From Pseudomonadota bacterium (lineage in GTDB: Bacteria > Pseudomonadota > Gammaproteobacteria > Burkholderiales > Burkholderiaceae_B): a DNA stretch of 64,000 nucleotides. Under the pieces are notes generated by a model. That model had not been told where the DNA came from. It ran no database searches and was given only the letters and a program-made list of their open reading frames with translations. The translations under genes and the position numbers were made by a program. Below are positions 28,116-36,897 of this stretch, piece by piece (position 1 is the stretch's first letter; every line of letters begins with the position of its first letter). Location of the stretch: contig JAFACG010000050.1 of the NCBI GenBank assembly GCA_023425645.1, forward strand, positions 1 through 64,000, written 5' to 3'.

Positions 28116-29017
28116 GGCTGGCACACCTTGAGGGCGTAGGCGGGGCCGGCCTTGTGCAGGCGGCTCTGCATGGGTTCCTGGGTCAGGACGGCGATCTCTT
28201 CGGCCAGCGGCTGCAGCGCCTCCAGGTCCAGGCCGGTGTCCACCCCGCTGATCTGGAACATGTGCGCCATGTCCTCCAGGCTGGCGTTGCCGCTGGCGCC
28301 CGGCGCGTAGGGACAGCCGCCCAGGCCCGCCAGGGCGGCGTCGAAGCGGCGCGCGCCTTCGCGGTAGGCGGCCCAGGCATTGGCCAGCGCCAGGCCCCGG
28401 GTGTCGTGGAAGTGGCCGGTGACGCCCTGCTCTCCGTACAGCGCCAGCGCGGCCTGGGTCAGGCGCTCGACATCGGCCGGCGAAGCCATGCCGGTGGTGT
28501 CGCACAGGCTGACCGAGCGGGCGCCCAGGCGCTGGACCTCCTGCATCAGTTCGATCACGCGTGCGGGCGCCACGGCGCCGGTGAAGGGGCAGCCGAAGGC
28601 GGTGGACAGGGACACGTTCACCGGCGTGTGCCCGGCGGCGCGCAGCACCTGTTCCAGCTGCGCCAGCGATTGCGTGACACCCATGCGCAGATTGGCCTGG
28701 TTGTGCGCTTCGGAGGCGGAGAACACGAAGTTCAGCTCGTCCATGCCGGCGGCCAGGGCGCGTTCGCAGCCGCGCAGATTGGGCACCAGGGCGGTGTAGC
28801 AGACGGCCGGGTCGCGGCGCGTCAGGTGCGCCAGCTCGTCGGCGTCGGCCAGCGCGGGGATGGCCTTGGGCGAGGTGAAGGAAGTCAGCTCGATCTTGCG
28901 CACCCCGCAGGGGGGCAATGCCTGCGCGAAGCGCAGCTTGTCGGGCGTGGGCACCCAGCGCGGCACGATCTGCAGGCCGTCGCGCAGCGTGACGTCGGTG
29001 ATCAGTACGGCGTTCAT
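28112..29017 (-). CDS. HMG-CoA lyase family enzyme
   Basis: A 301-residue TIM-barrel lyase. It has the metal-binding [10 protein letters not shown] motif at the N-terminus, [41 protein letters not shown], and the catalytic-cysteine signature [20 protein letters not shown]. The family cleaves HMG-CoA, but homologues cleave citramalyl-CoA or other 3-hydroxyacyl-CoA thioesters. Coupling by ATGA overlaps to a CoA transferase and a LeuCD-like hydratase makes a citramalyl/malyl-type CoA lyase more likely. A role in the last step of leucine breakdown, whose lyase is absent from the liu operon, remains possible. Confidence 0.85.
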   Translation of the reverse strand: MNAVLITDVTLRDGLQIVPRWVPTPDKLRFAQALPPCGVRKIELTSFTSPKAIPALADADELAHLTRRDPAVCYTALVPNLRGCERALAAGMDELNFVFSASEAHNQANLRMGVTQSLAQLEQVLRAAGHTPVNVSLSTAFGCPFTGAVAPARVIELMQEVQRLGARSVSLCDTTGMASPADVERLTQAALALYGEQGVTGHFHDTRGLALANAWAAYREGARRFDAALAGLGGCPYAPGASGNASLEDMAHMFQISGVDTGLDLEALQPLAEEIAVLTQEPMQSRLHKAGPAYALKVCQP

Positions 29018-30225
29018 TCGATGACTCCTTGTCGGCGCAGCGCCTGCCGGCGTTCGGGGGCGACGCCCAGTTCCTGGAGAATGGCTTCGGTATGCTCGCC
29101 CAGCTCCGGGCCCAGCCATTGGGTGGCGCCCGGCGTGCGGCTCAGCTTGGGCACGATGCCCGGCACGGTCAGCGGCTGGCCGTCCGCCAGGACGTGTTCC
29201 TCCAGCATGCCGCGCGCCTGGTAGTGGGGATCCCGCAGGATGTCGGCCGCGGTGTAGATGCTGCCGCTGGGCACTTCGGCCTGCTCCAGCGCGGCCAGCA
29301 CCTGCTCCAGGGTGCGCGCGCCCGTCCAATCGGCGATCGTCTGGTCCAGCATGGCGCTGTGTTCGACCCGTCCCGCGTTGTCGGCCAGCCGCTCGTCGCC
29401 GGCCAGGTCGGGCCGGCCCATGGCCTGCATCAGGCGCGTGAAGATGGCGTCGCTGTTGGCGGCGATCACCACCCATTTGCCGTCGCCGGTGGGATAGGTG
29501 TTGGACGGCGCGATGCCGGGCAGGCTGGCCCCGGTGCGCTCGCGCTGATGGCCGTTGAGCTGGTAGTCGGGAATCAGGCTCTCCATCACGGCGAAGACCG
29601 ATTCGTACAGGGCCACGTCTATCATCTGGCCCTGGCCGCCGTCCTGGCGCAGGTGGTGCATGGCCAGCAGCGCGCCTATGGTGCCGTACAGCGAGGCCAG
29701 GGTGTCGCCCAGGCTGACGCCCACGCGCACCGGCGGACGATCCGGATAGCCGGTGCCGTAGCGCAGCCCGCCCATGCATTCGGCAATGGCGGCAAAGCCG
29801 GGGCGGCGGTGGTAGGGGCCGTCCTGGCCGTAGCCCGAGACGCGCACCATGATCAGGTGCGGGTTGAGTGCGTGCAGCGTGTCCCACCCCAGGCCCCAGC
29901 GCTCCAGCACGCCGGGGCGGAAGTTCTCGATGACGATGTCGCTTTGCAGCGCCAGCTCACGCGCGATCTGCTGGCCTTCGGCCTGGCGCAGGTCCAGGGC
30001 GATGGAGCGCTTGTTGCGGCTTTGCACGCGCCACCATAGCGAAGTGTCCTTGTGGAGCTGGCGCCAGCGGCGCAGCGGGTCGCCCTTGCCGGGCGGCTCG
30101 ATCTTGATGATGTCGGCGCCGAACTGGGCCAGCAGGCTGCCGGCGTAGGGGCCGGCGATCAGCGACCCCAGTTCCAGTACCTTGATCCCTTTCAGGGGCG
30201 GTTCCGTAAATGTTTTCTTGTCCAT
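29014..30225 (-). CDS. Family III (CaiB/BaiF) CoA transferase
   Basis: 403 residues. Segments [42 protein letters not shown] and [18 protein letters not shown], with the candidate catalytic Asp in [14 protein letters not shown], mark the formyl-CoA/succinyl-CoA:carboxylate transferase family. It probably activates the dicarboxylate (or its hydration product) with CoA from succinyl-CoA or acetyl-CoA. The start is fixed by GGAGGAAACAG ahead of the ATG at 30225. It is the first gene of the CoA transferase-lyase-LeuC-LeuD unit. Confidence 0.9.
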   Translation of the reverse strand: MDKKTFTEPPLKGIKVLELGSLIAGPYAGSLLAQFGADIIKIEPPGKGDPLRRWRQLHKDTSLWWRVQSRNKRSIALDLRQAEGQQIARELALQSDIVIENFRPGVLERWGLGWDTLHALNPHLIMVRVSGYGQDGPYHRRPGFAAIAECMGGLRYGTGYPDRPPVRVGVSLGDTLASLYGTIGALLAMHHLRQDGGQGQMIDVALYESVFAVMESLIPDYQLNGHQRERTGASLPGIAPSNTYPTGDGKWVVIAANSDAIFTRLMQAMGRPDLAGDERLADNAGRVEHSAMLDQTIADWTGARTLEQVLAALEQAEVPSGSIYTAADILRDPHYQARGMLEEHVLADGQPLTVPGIVPKLSRTPGATQWLGPELGEHTEAILQELGVAPERRQALRRQGVIE

Positions 30226-30325
30226 TTCTGTTTCCTCCGGATAATGATTCTGGTGGAGAAAAAGAAAGCGGAAAAGCAATGAAATATTATGCTGCCATCG
30301 CGAAAAACGTGGATGGAAAAAATAA

Positions 30326-30348
30326 AAAACCCGCGCTGGGCGGGTTTT
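30326..30348. terminator. Terminator between the first TRAP operon and the CoA-transferase operon
   Basis: AAAACCCG (30326-30333) pairs with CGGGTTTT (30341-30348) around a 7-nt loop; A and T tracts on both sides. It begins four bases after the dctM stop, so it ends the TRAP operon and suggests the CoA-transferase unit has its own promoter within 30226-30325. Confidence 0.8.
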
Positions 30349-30352
30349 GTTT

Positions 30353-31651
30353 TTAAAGTTTTCTGGGCAGCCAGAGAATGATGTCCGGGAATATCGTCAA
30401 TATGACGATGGCCAGGATCTCCAGGCCCACGAAAGGCAGGGCGCCGCGCGTGATCTGCTGCAGGGAGATCTGCGGCGCGATCCCCTTGATGACGTACAGA
30501 TTCAATCCGACCGGCGGCGTGATCACGGCCATTTCGCAGGCAATGATCATGACAATGCCGAACCAGAGCGGATCATAGCCAAGGGCGACGATTACTGGCA
30601 ATAAAACGGGCGTGGTGATCAGGATAAGCGAAACAATATCCAGGAACATGCCGACCAGAATCAGGAAAAGCAGCACGAACAATAAGATCACCCAGGCCGG
30701 CTGGGACGAGGCCGTGATCAGCGTCACCAGCTTCTGCGGAATCATCAGCCGGGTCATGATGTAGCCGAACAGCAGCGCGGCGGCCAGGATCAGCAGGATC
30801 ATGCCGCTGGTCACGGCGGTGGAGCGCAGGATCTGCAGGGCGGTGCGCCAGTTCATTTCGCCATAGGCGATGGCGATCAGGAAGGCGCCCGCCGCCCCGA
30901 TGCCGGCCGCCTCGGTAGGCGTGGCGATGCCCAGGTAGATGGTGCCCAGCACCAGCAGGATCAGCAAGGATGCGGCCCAGATATCCTTCAGGGCCAGCAG
31001 CTTCTGCGACCAGGTCACGGTTTCCGCATTGCGCGGCGCCGAGTCGGGACGCAAGACGGCGACCAGGGCCACGTAGATCACCATCATGACGGTCACCATC
31101 AGCGCGGGCAGCAGGGCGCCGATGAACAGCTTGCCGATGGACTGGTCCGCCATCTCGCCGTAGAGCACGAAGCCTATGCTGGGGGGAATCAGCAGCGCCA
31201 GGGCGCCGGCGGCGGCGATCGTGCCCCCCGACAGGCTGGGCGAATAGCCGCGCTTGAGCATTTCCGGGATGGCGAAGCGGCCTATGGTGGCCGCCCCGGC
31301 CACGCTGACCCCGCTCATGGCCCCGAACACGGCCGAGCTGCCCACGCTGGCCACCGCCAGGCCGCCGGGCAGGCGGTTCAGCCATAGGTAGAAGAGCTGG
31401 TAGAGCTTGCCGCCTATGCTGGTGCGGGCGATCACCTCGCCCATGAGGATGAAGAGCGGGATGGCGATCAGCGAATAGCTGGCCATGCCGCGGTGCAGGG
31501 TGGCGGGAATGACGTCCAGGCCGGCCAGGCCGGATTTCATCAGGATGCCGGAAATGCTGGCCACGCCCAGCGCGGCGAAGATCGGGGTGCCGATGACCAT
31601 CAGGATGGCGAAGCAGGCCATCATCAGGCTGAAGATGAGCATGGAATCCAT
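30353..31651 (-). CDS. dctM: TRAP transporter large permease DctM (TRAP 1)
   Basis: 432 residues with about a dozen hydrophobic helices. The DctM signatures are SSAVFGAMSGVSVAGAATIG, IPPSIGFVLYGEMADQSIGKLFIGALLP, ATPTEAAGIGA and ITPPVGLNLYVIKG. It forms the sodium-driven translocation channel of a tripartite carboxylate transporter. One base separates it from the dctQ stop. The adjacent enzyme genes point to a dicarboxylate or related carboxylate as cargo. Confidence 0.93.
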   Translation of the reverse strand: MDSMLIFSLMMACFAILMVIGTPIFAALGVASISGILMKSGLAGLDVIPATLHRGMASYSLIAIPLFILMGEVIARTSIGGKLYQLFYLWLNRLPGGLAVASVGSSAVFGAMSGVSVAGAATIGRFAIPEMLKRGYSPSLSGGTIAAAGALALLIPPSIGFVLYGEMADQSIGKLFIGALLPALMVTVMMVIYVALVAVLRPDSAPRNAETVTWSQKLLALKDIWAASLLILLVLGTIYLGIATPTEAAGIGAAGAFLIAIAYGEMNWRTALQILRSTAVTSGMILLILAAALLFGYIMTRLMIPQKLVTLITASSQPAWVILLFVLLFLILVGMFLDIVSLILITTPVLLPVIVALGYDPLWFGIVMIIACEMAVITPPVGLNLYVIKGIAPQISLQQITRGALPFVGLEILAIVILTIFPDIILWLPRKL

Positions 31652-31652
31652 G

Positions 31653-32171
31653 TCAGAACTCCTTGAGGCTGTCGTTGGATTCCACGCTGTCCGGGATGAA
31701 CAGCTGGCGCAGGGTGGCCAGGCCGAGCAGCGCGCCGCCCAGCGGGATCATGCCGTAGGCGATCCATAGCGGAAAGCGCAGCATGGAGGCCGAGCGGTAG
31801 TTGCGGGCGATGGCGGTCTCCACCACCGAGATGCCCGCCCACAGCAGCACCAGGCAGAAGAACAGGATGCACAGTTGCGAGACGCAGGTGGCCAGGCGCT
31901 TGCCGCGCGGAGAGAACTTCTGGTGGAAGGCCTCGACGTTGACGTGCCGGTTCTCCAGGTGCACCCAGCCGATGGACAGCCAGGAGCAGACCAGCAGCAG
32001 GTACACGCAGACCTCGGTGATGTAGATGCTGGGGCTGTTGAAGACGTAGCGCGCGATGACGCCGTAGGTGCAGGCGATCATCAGGGCGGCCAGCGCGACC
32101 TCGGCCACCAGGATGGCGAGCCGGTTGCTGCCGCGCGCCAGCGCGCCCAGGGAATGGATGAGCGGATTCAT
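31653..32171 (-). CDS. dctQ: TRAP transporter small permease DctQ (TRAP 1)
   Basis: 172 residues with four predicted transmembrane helices. The ARYVFNSPSIYITEVCVYLLLVCSWL region and a HVNVEAFHQKFSPRGKR loop are typical of DctQ, which forms a complex with DctM in the inner membrane. It sits between dctP (60 bp upstream, with a hairpin) and dctM (1 bp downstream). Confidence 0.9.
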   Translation of the reverse strand: MNPLIHSLGALARGSNRLAILVAEVALAALMIACTYGVIARYVFNSPSIYITEVCVYLLLVCSWLSIGWVHLENRHVNVEAFHQKFSPRGKRLATCVSQLCILFFCLVLLWAGISVVETAIARNYRSASMLRFPLWIAYGMIPLGGALLGLATLRQLFIPDSVESNDSLKEF

Positions 32172-32196
32172 GGTGTCTCCTCACGCAGGAGGCGCA

Positions 32197-32213
32197 CCCG
32201 CCGCATCGGCGGG
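32197..32213. other. Hairpin between dctP and dctQ (TRAP 1)
   Basis: CCCGCCG-CAT-CGGCGGG, extended by GCGC/GCGC after one mismatch. There is no U-tract. A similar position is occupied by a stem-loop in the third TRAP operon; such elements often stabilise the abundant binding-protein message relative to the permease part. Confidence 0.45.
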
Positions 32214-32231
32214 CGCGCGCCCCTTGCGCGA

Positions 32232-33233
32232 TCAGGGCTGGCGGGTTTTCTCGATCAGGGCCAGGTAGGCCGGGCCGTTCTCGACCTGCTTGCTCCATTC
32301 ATCGATGGCCGGGCGGGTCAGCTTGCGCATCTCGTCGAGCTGCGCCGGCTCGACGCGGTTGATGGTCACGCCGGCCTGCTCGTAACGCTGCAGGGCGTGC
32401 TCCACGAAGGCGTTGACGCGCTCGAACTGTTCCGCATCGCGCTGCCGGGCGGCCTTGCTGATGATGTCCTGCAGGTCGGCGGGCAGGGAGTCCCATTTCT
32501 TGCGGTTGATGGTCAGCACCGATACGTCGATGCCGAAGTTGGCGATGGACAGGTGCTTGGCGACCTCGTAGAGGTTGCGTCCGATGCCGGTCAGCAGCGG
32601 GCGCGGGGTGGCGTCGATCACGCCGCGGTCAAAGGCCAGGTACAGCTCGGACGAGGGCATGCCGGTGGGCGAGCCGCCCAGCAGCTGCAAGGCGCGGGCA
32701 TCCATGGAACTGGTCGAAGCCCAGACCTTGCCCTTCACGTCGGCAGCCGAATTGATGGGCGTCTTGCGGCTGTAGAACTCATAGGGATCCCACGGCGCCA
32801 GGCCCAGCACCACGGCATCGTGCGTGTCGCGCAGCTCCTGTTCGGCGCCCAGCTTGAACAGGCCCTCGTCCAGGGCGCGCTTCAGGTGCGCGGTGCTGTC
32901 GAACAGGAACGGCAGCGTGAAGATGTTCAGCGCCGGCACCGTGCCGCTGGGATAGGTGCTGGTCATGTTGACGATGTCCACGTCGCCGCGGGACAGGGCG
33001 GGCAGTTCCTCGTAGCCGTCGAACAGCTGGCCGGAGTGGAACACGTTGATCTTGATGCGGCCCTGGCTTTCTTTTTCCACGGTCTGCACGAAGTTCTCGA
33101 TGGGCTTCCAGGCGTATTCGTAGGAAGGCGGCAGGTAGGTCGAGAAGGTCAGCTCGACTTCCTGGGCGTGCGCGGGCTGGATGCCCAGCGCCAGGGTGCA
33201 GGCGGCCAGGGCCGCGGTGAGGGCTTTTTTCAT
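32232..33233 (-). CDS. dctP: TRAP transporter substrate-binding protein DctP (TRAP 1)
   Basis: 333 residues with a cleavable signal peptide (to about residue 23, AHA-QE). DctP-family features: ELTFSTYLPPSYEYAWKPIENF at the start of the mature protein, GQLFDGYEELPALSRGDVDI, the domain-joining strand with KVWASTSSMDARALQLLGG, and SELYLAFDRGVIDATPRPLLT. It captures the substrate in the periplasm. The conserved Arg usually gripping the carboxylate cannot be placed with certainty by eye. Confidence 0.92.
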   Translation of the reverse strand: MKKALTAALAACTLALGIQPAHAQEVELTFSTYLPPSYEYAWKPIENFVQTVEKESQGRIKINVFHSGQLFDGYEELPALSRGDVDIVNMTSTYPSGTVPALNIFTLPFLFDSTAHLKRALDEGLFKLGAEQELRDTHDAVVLGLAPWDPYEFYSRKTPINSAADVKGKVWASTSSMDARALQLLGGSPTGMPSSELYLAFDRGVIDATPRPLLTGIGRNLYEVAKHLSIANFGIDVSVLTINRKKWDSLPADLQDIISKAARQRDAEQFERVNAFVEHALQRYEQAGVTINRVEPAQLDEMRKLTRPAIDEWSKQVENGPAYLALIEKTRQP

Positions 33234-33269
33234 GGTGTCTCCTGTGGGTCTTGTCGTATTGCGCGGCGC

Positions 33270-33890
33270 TCAGAGCGTCTGCAGGTGCTGGATCAGTTGC
33301 GACGAGGGCAGCACTTCGGCGTACTTGCTGGCCATGTCGATCAGATTGCTGCGGTGCTGGGCCGCCGAGCGGTCGGCGACCGCATCCTCGGCCACGAAGG
33401 GGGCGAAGCCCGACTGCAGGGCGTCCACCACGCTGGCGCGCACGCAACCGCTGGTGGTGGCTCCGGCCACCAGCAGCATGTCGCAGCCCTGGTGGGCCAG
33501 CAAGGCGGGCAGAGGCGTGCCGTAGAAGGCCGAGGCCTGGGTCTTGTACAGGATGATGTCCTGGGCGGGGTCATAGTCCAGCCGGGGGTCCAGTTCGCAG
33601 GCCGGCGTGCCGCGCAGCAGGGTGCGCAGCGAGGAGGCCTTGCGCAGCCACAGGTTGGCGTCGGCCAGGTGCGGCTCGTAGCCGATGATGGTGAAAATGA
33701 CCCGGCCCTTGCCGCGCATGGCGCGGATCAGGGCGTTGGTCCGTTCGATCTGGCTGCCGCAGTCCGAGGCCAGCGGGGTCAGTCCCGGCTCGGTGAAGCC
33801 GCGCTGAAAGTCGATGACCAGCAGCGCCGGGCGTGCGCCCATCGCCAGCGTGCCGTCGAATCCCCCCTTCAGATTGTCGCTGTCGCGCAT
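33270..33890 (-). CDS. Isochorismatase-fold amidohydrolase
   Basis: A 206-residue cysteine hydrolase with a readable catalytic triad: Asp27 in LLVIDFQRGF, Lys116 in LYKTQASAF and Cys149 in TTSGCVRASVVDAL. The GCVRASVVDA context resembles N-carbamoylsarcosine amidase and maleamate amidohydrolase (NicF) types, which release ammonia from a carboxamide. It is the promoter-proximal gene of the TRAP 1 operon (36 bp before dctP; GGAGGAG ribosome-binding site), so an amide-containing relative of the transported acid is a plausible substrate. Confidence 0.85.
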   Translation of the reverse strand: MRDSDNLKGGFDGTLAMGARPALLVIDFQRGFTEPGLTPLASDCGSQIERTNALIRAMRGKGRVIFTIIGYEPHLADANLWLRKASSLRTLLRGTPACELDPRLDYDPAQDIILYKTQASAFYGTPLPALLAHQGCDMLLVAGATTSGCVRASVVDALQSGFAPFVAEDAVADRSAAQHRSNLIDMASKYAEVLPSSQLIQHLQTL

Positions 33891-33989
33891 CGTGTATTTC
33901 TCCTCCAGATATTTTTCTGACTTTAATGATCAGGTTCCGTATTTTTTGTGTAGTCTGTCATCGCTGATCGCGTGAGTACAGCGTCGAAT

Positions 33990-34007
33990 TGCGATGGTGC
34001 TATCGCA
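33990..34007. promoter_or_regulatory. Candidate LysR operator in divergent region
   Basis: TGCGAT-GGTGCT-ATCGCA, a 6-6-6 inverted repeat, lies midway between the divergent amidohydrolase and lysR genes. LysR regulators usually bind such interrupted palindromes near their own promoter. Assignment is by position and symmetry only. Confidence 0.5.
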
Positions 34008-34063
34008 TTTGATGACGGCGGAATGCTTGCCGGCGCGGCTCACCTAGGATGGAATACCCGGTT

Positions 34064-34948
34064 ATGAACATCGATCCCAAGTCCCTGCGGTTGTTTCTGC
34101 TGGTCATCGAGCGCGGCACGATATCGGGCGCCGCCGAACAGTTCCACATAGCCCCGGCCGCGGTCAGCAAGCGGCTGAGCGACCTGGAGGAGCAGCTGGG
34201 CGCGGCGCTGATCGAGCGCAGCAACAAGGGCGTGCATCCCACCGCGGCGGGCAAGGCGCTGGCGTCCATGTCGCAGCGCCTGCTCGACGATATGGACGCC
34301 ATGGGCGCGCTGATGCGCGACTTCGCGGGCGGGGCGACGGGACATGTGCGCATCGCCGCCAACCTGTCCTCCATCACGCAATTCCTGCCCCAGGCCCTGA
34401 GTTCCTTCATGGCCCGCCACCCCAAGGTCAGGGTGTCGCTGGAGGAGCGCATCAGTTCGGAAGTCGCCCAGGCGGTGGCCGACAACAATGCGGACCTGGG
34501 GGTGCTGATCCGGGGCGCCGGCAGCGTGGAGGTCGAATACTACGACTACCGGCGCGACGAGCTGGTGCTGCTGGCGCCCGCCTCCCACCCCCTGGCGGGC
34601 CGTGCGGAACTGGCTTTTGCCGATACGCTGGACTATGACTATGTGGGCATGCATACCGGCAGCCACCCGAACCTGCTGCTGTTGCGGGCCGCCAGCGAGC
34701 TGGAGCGCACCTGGCGCTGCCGCGTGCAGGTGACTAGCTACGACGCCCAGTGCCGCATGATCGAGGCTGGGCTGGGCATAGGCGTGCTGCCGCGCTCGGT
34801 GGCCGCTTCCTATGTGCAGAGCCTGGGCCTTGCCATGTGCGTGCTCAAGGAGCCCTGGACGCATCGGCGCGTGGCCTTGTGCGTGCGCAGCCGCCACAGC
34901 CTGTCGCCCGCGGCGCGCCTGCTGATGGACCATTTGCTGCAGGGTTGA
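34064..34948 (+). CDS. LysR-family regulator of the TRAP 1 / CoA-transferase locus
   Basis: 294 residues from ATG 34064 (MNIDPKSLRLFLLVIERG); an in-frame ATG at 34049 is also possible but lacks spacing for a ribosome-binding site. The N-terminal winged helix has GTISGAAEQFHIAPAAVSKRLSDLEEQLGAALIER, then a periplasmic-binding-protein-like effector domain. It is divergent from the amidohydrolase-TRAP operon, the classic arrangement for a LysR activator responding to the transported or metabolised acid. Confidence 0.88.
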   Translation: MNIDPKSLRLFLLVIERGTISGAAEQFHIAPAAVSKRLSDLEEQLGAALIERSNKGVHPTAAGKALASMSQRLLDDMDAMGALMRDFAGGATGHVRIAANLSSITQFLPQALSSFMARHPKVRVSLEERISSEVAQAVADNNADLGVLIRGAGSVEVEYYDYRRDELVLLAPASHPLAGRAELAFADTLDYDYVGMHTGSHPNLLLLRAASELERTWRCRVQVTSYDAQCRMIEAGLGIGVLPRSVAASYVQSLGLAMCVLKEPWTHRRVALCVRSRHSLSPAARLLMDHLLQG

Positions 34949-35022
34949 ATGGGCGCTGGCCGGTCCTAGCCGTCTGCGCGCCAGCCCGCTCCCCGCCCGG
35001 GTCCGAAAAAATGTTGCCCAAA

Positions 35023-35037
35023 TGAGAATGACTATTG
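35023..35037. promoter_or_regulatory. Fur-box-like site 1 upstream of bfd
   Basis: TGAGAATGACTATTG matches the 7-1-7 Fur pattern (TGATAAT-n-ATTATCA) at 10 of 14 positions. It lies 33 bp before bfd and close to a second site. Confidence 0.5.
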
Positions 35038-35056
35038 ATCTTTTCAATATTCTTGA

Positions 35057-35071
35057 TGATAATTGTTCTCA
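35057..35071. promoter_or_regulatory. Fur-box-like site 2 overlapping bfd start
   Basis: TGATAATTGTTCTCA matches the 7-1-7 Fur pattern at 12 of 14 positions; its last base is the A of the bfd start codon. Fur-iron repression of bfd is typical and fits use of stored iron under starvation. Confidence 0.65.
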
Positions 35072-35340
35072 TGTATATTTGCATATGTAATGCCATCACC
35101 GAGCGTCAAGTACAGGAAGCTGTGCAAGGCGGCGCTGCCAGCCTGGCGGACCTGCAGGGTCAGCTGGGGGTTGCGTCCTGCTGCGGTTGTTGTGCGGATA
35201 CGGCCCAGGATTACCTGCCGGGCGGGCGCTACGCCAACCAGGTCATGATCGCCCCGGCCGGGGCCGCCCGGGTCGAGGACGCCGCCAACGACAACCACAT
35301 CGCCGAGCAAGCCTTCGAACGCATCGTCTGCCGCGCCTGA
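35071..35340 (+). CDS. bfd: Bacterioferritin-associated ferredoxin
   Basis: An 89-residue BFD-like [2Fe-2S] protein that delivers electrons to bacterioferritin to release stored iron. The start MYICICNAITERQVQEAV and the cluster ligands CxC plus CCGCC (SCCGCCADTAQDYL) are diagnostic. ATG 35071 is chosen because it gives the family start; an upstream frame extension is AT-rich promoter sequence. The C-terminal tail after residue 55 is longer than in E. coli Bfd. bfr follows 279 bp later. Confidence 0.92.
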   Translation: MYICICNAITERQVQEAVQGGAASLADLQGQLGVASCCGCCADTAQDYLPGGRYANQVMIAPAGAARVEDAANDNHIAEQAFERIVCRA

Positions 35341-35619
35341 CGCGGCTCCGGTGACTGGCCGGCCCCGAACCTTCCCGCACCGGCTCCGGTAGTGGGAATG
35401 AGTTTCGTTAGTCCTGCTATTAACCCAAATCCGCAACGGATCGGGCAGCGGGACTGTCCTCTTTTGCGCCGCAATTCCCCTGTGCATGGTAGTCTGCGGT
35501 TTTCACCCCCCAAAGTCAGGGGCCGGATTTCGTGTTCGCTCCGAAGCCGGCCCGGCCCCGCATTGCGGGAGTCCGGCGTCCTGTTGGGGCAGGCGCCGCC
35601 AGATTCACAGGAGAAGAAC

Positions 35620-36099
35620 ATGTTTGGCGATAAAGTGGTGGTTCAACACCTGAACAAGCAACTGAAGAACGAACTCACGGCCATCAACCAGTATTTCCTG
35701 CATGCCCGCATGCTGAACCATTGGGGCTTCAACAAGCTGGGCAAGCACGAATACGACGAGTCCATCGGTGAAATGAAGCACGCCGACATGCTGATCGAGC
35801 GCATCTTCATGCTGGACGGCCTGCCCAATCTGCAGGACATGCACAAGATCATGATCGGCGAGAACGTGCCCGAGCTGCTGGGCTGCGATCTGAAGCTGGA
35901 GAAGGCCGCCCGCGAGACCGTGGTCGAGGCCATCGAATACTGTGAATCCGCACGCGACTACGTGTCCCGCGACCTGTTCCTGAAGATCCTGGACGACACC
36001 GAAGAGCACATCGACTGGCTGGAGACCCAGATCGAGCTGATCAACAAGGTCGGTCTGCAGAACTACCTGCAGTCGCAGATGGGCGAGCACGGCGAATAA
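35620..36099 (+). CDS. bfr: Bacterioferritin
   Basis: A 159-residue haem-containing ferritin forming a 24-mer iron store. Ferroxidase ligands are recognisable: Glu18, Glu51 and His54 ([11 protein letters not shown]) and EEHIDWLE later; haem-binding Met52 is present. C-terminal GLQNYLQSQ is typical. AGGAGAAG precedes the ATG. The 279-bp gap from bfd (35341-35619) contains only a repeated GGCTCCGGT; I saw no clear promoter or gene in it. Confidence 0.96.
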   Translation: MFGDKVVVQHLNKQLKNELTAINQYFLHARMLNHWGFNKLGKHEYDESIGEMKHADMLIERIFMLDGLPNLQDMHKIMIGENVPELLGCDLKLEKAARETVVEAIEYCESARDYVSRDLFLKILDDTEEHIDWLETQIELINKVGLQNYLQSQMGEHGE

Positions 36100-36120
36100 G
36101 CCGCGCGGCTCCAAAGAAAA

Positions 36121-36143
36121 AGCGCCCCTCGGGGCGCTTTTTT
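36121..36143 (+). terminator. Intrinsic terminator after bfr
   Basis: AGCGCCCC-TC-GGGGCGCT followed by TTTTTT, 21 bp after the bfr stop. The A-rich left flank may also help stop the convergent gene. Confidence 0.92.
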
Positions 36144-36162
36144 CATGCGGGCCGCAAGCGGC

Positions 36163-36789
36163 CTAGAAGGCTTTGTCGGGACAGCCGGGCACCCGGCCCC
36201 AGGCATTGTTGGGGCCGCAGTACTTGTTGCGGGCCTCCCAGGAGCAGCTGGGGCGCTCGAAAAAGCCCTTGGAGCTGCAGGCGTTCAGCTCCTGCTGCAG
36301 CTGGGCCTGCCAGGCCCCGCCGTTGGCGCCGCCCACCTGCACGTTCTGCGGCGGCGGAGGCGGCGGCGTGCCGATGTCCACGGGCTGGATGGGCTGCTGG
36401 CCGCCCAGGTTGTTGACGGTGGCGATGCCCTGCAGCTCGCGGTTCTGCTCGCTCATGGCGATCTGGATGGCTTCTTCCAGGGAAATGGAGGTGGTGGCCA
36501 GCGCGATCGGCGGCTTTTCGTCTTCCAGGGATTCGGTATTGATCTCCCAGGCCACGGGCGTTCCGGGCTGGGGCACCCCCAGGCGGCCGTCCGGCAGGGG
36601 CTGCGGCGGCTGCGCGGTGAAGGGCTTGCCGTCCGCGTCCAGCGTGGGCAGGTCGTCCGGATCAGCCGTGGCCACGGCCATGGATTTCTCGGGACCATGC
36701 GCGATCAGCCAGTTGCCGAGTTCCAGCCCGCCCCATATCGAGGCTCCTGCAGCCAGCAGCAAGACAGCAATGATAAAACGCCAGGGCAT
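36163..36789 (-). CDS. Membrane-anchored protein with C-terminal four-cysteine motif
   Basis: 208 residues, function unknown. A single N-terminal membrane anchor or uncleaved signal (WRFIIAVLLLAAGASIWGGL) is followed by a Pro-rich, low-complexity periplasmic region. A helical segment (SISLEEAIQIAMSEQNREL), a hexaproline stretch and a compact C-terminus with four cysteines come next: NACSSKGFFERPSCSW then NKYCGPNN and GCPDKAF. The Cys spacing with aromatic residues suggests a small disulfide-bonded domain. It is convergent with bfr. Confidence 0.7.
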   Translation of the reverse strand: MPWRFIIAVLLLAAGASIWGGLELGNWLIAHGPEKSMAVATADPDDLPTLDADGKPFTAQPPQPLPDGRLGVPQPGTPVAWEINTESLEDEKPPIALATTSISLEEAIQIAMSEQNRELQGIATVNNLGGQQPIQPVDIGTPPPPPPQNVQVGGANGGAWQAQLQQELNACSSKGFFERPSCSWEARNKYCGPNNAWGRVPGCPDKAF

Positions 36790-36854
36790 AGGCTATTTCT
36801 CGGTCTAGTCAGTGGGCAATCCGCGTTCCGGATGCGTGAAATTGATGAAATGGA

Positions 36855-36879
36855 GCCGACATTGTAGCGAAATGTCGGC
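36855..36879 (-). terminator. Stem-loop downstream of prfC
   Basis: GCCGACATT (36855-36863) pairs perfectly with AATGTCGGC (36871-36879) around a 7-nt loop, about 18 bp beyond the prfC stop on the minus strand. The following T-tract is weak, so termination is plausible rather than certain. Confidence 0.5.
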
Positions 36880-36897
36880 GCCGCTCTTGTGACAGAA

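Noticed and set aside
35341..35619. Possible small gene or promoter between bfd and bfr
   Set aside because: The frame reading into bfr has no good start and low similarity to anything; -35/-10 candidates have wrong spacing (20 bp between TTGCGC and TAGTCT).
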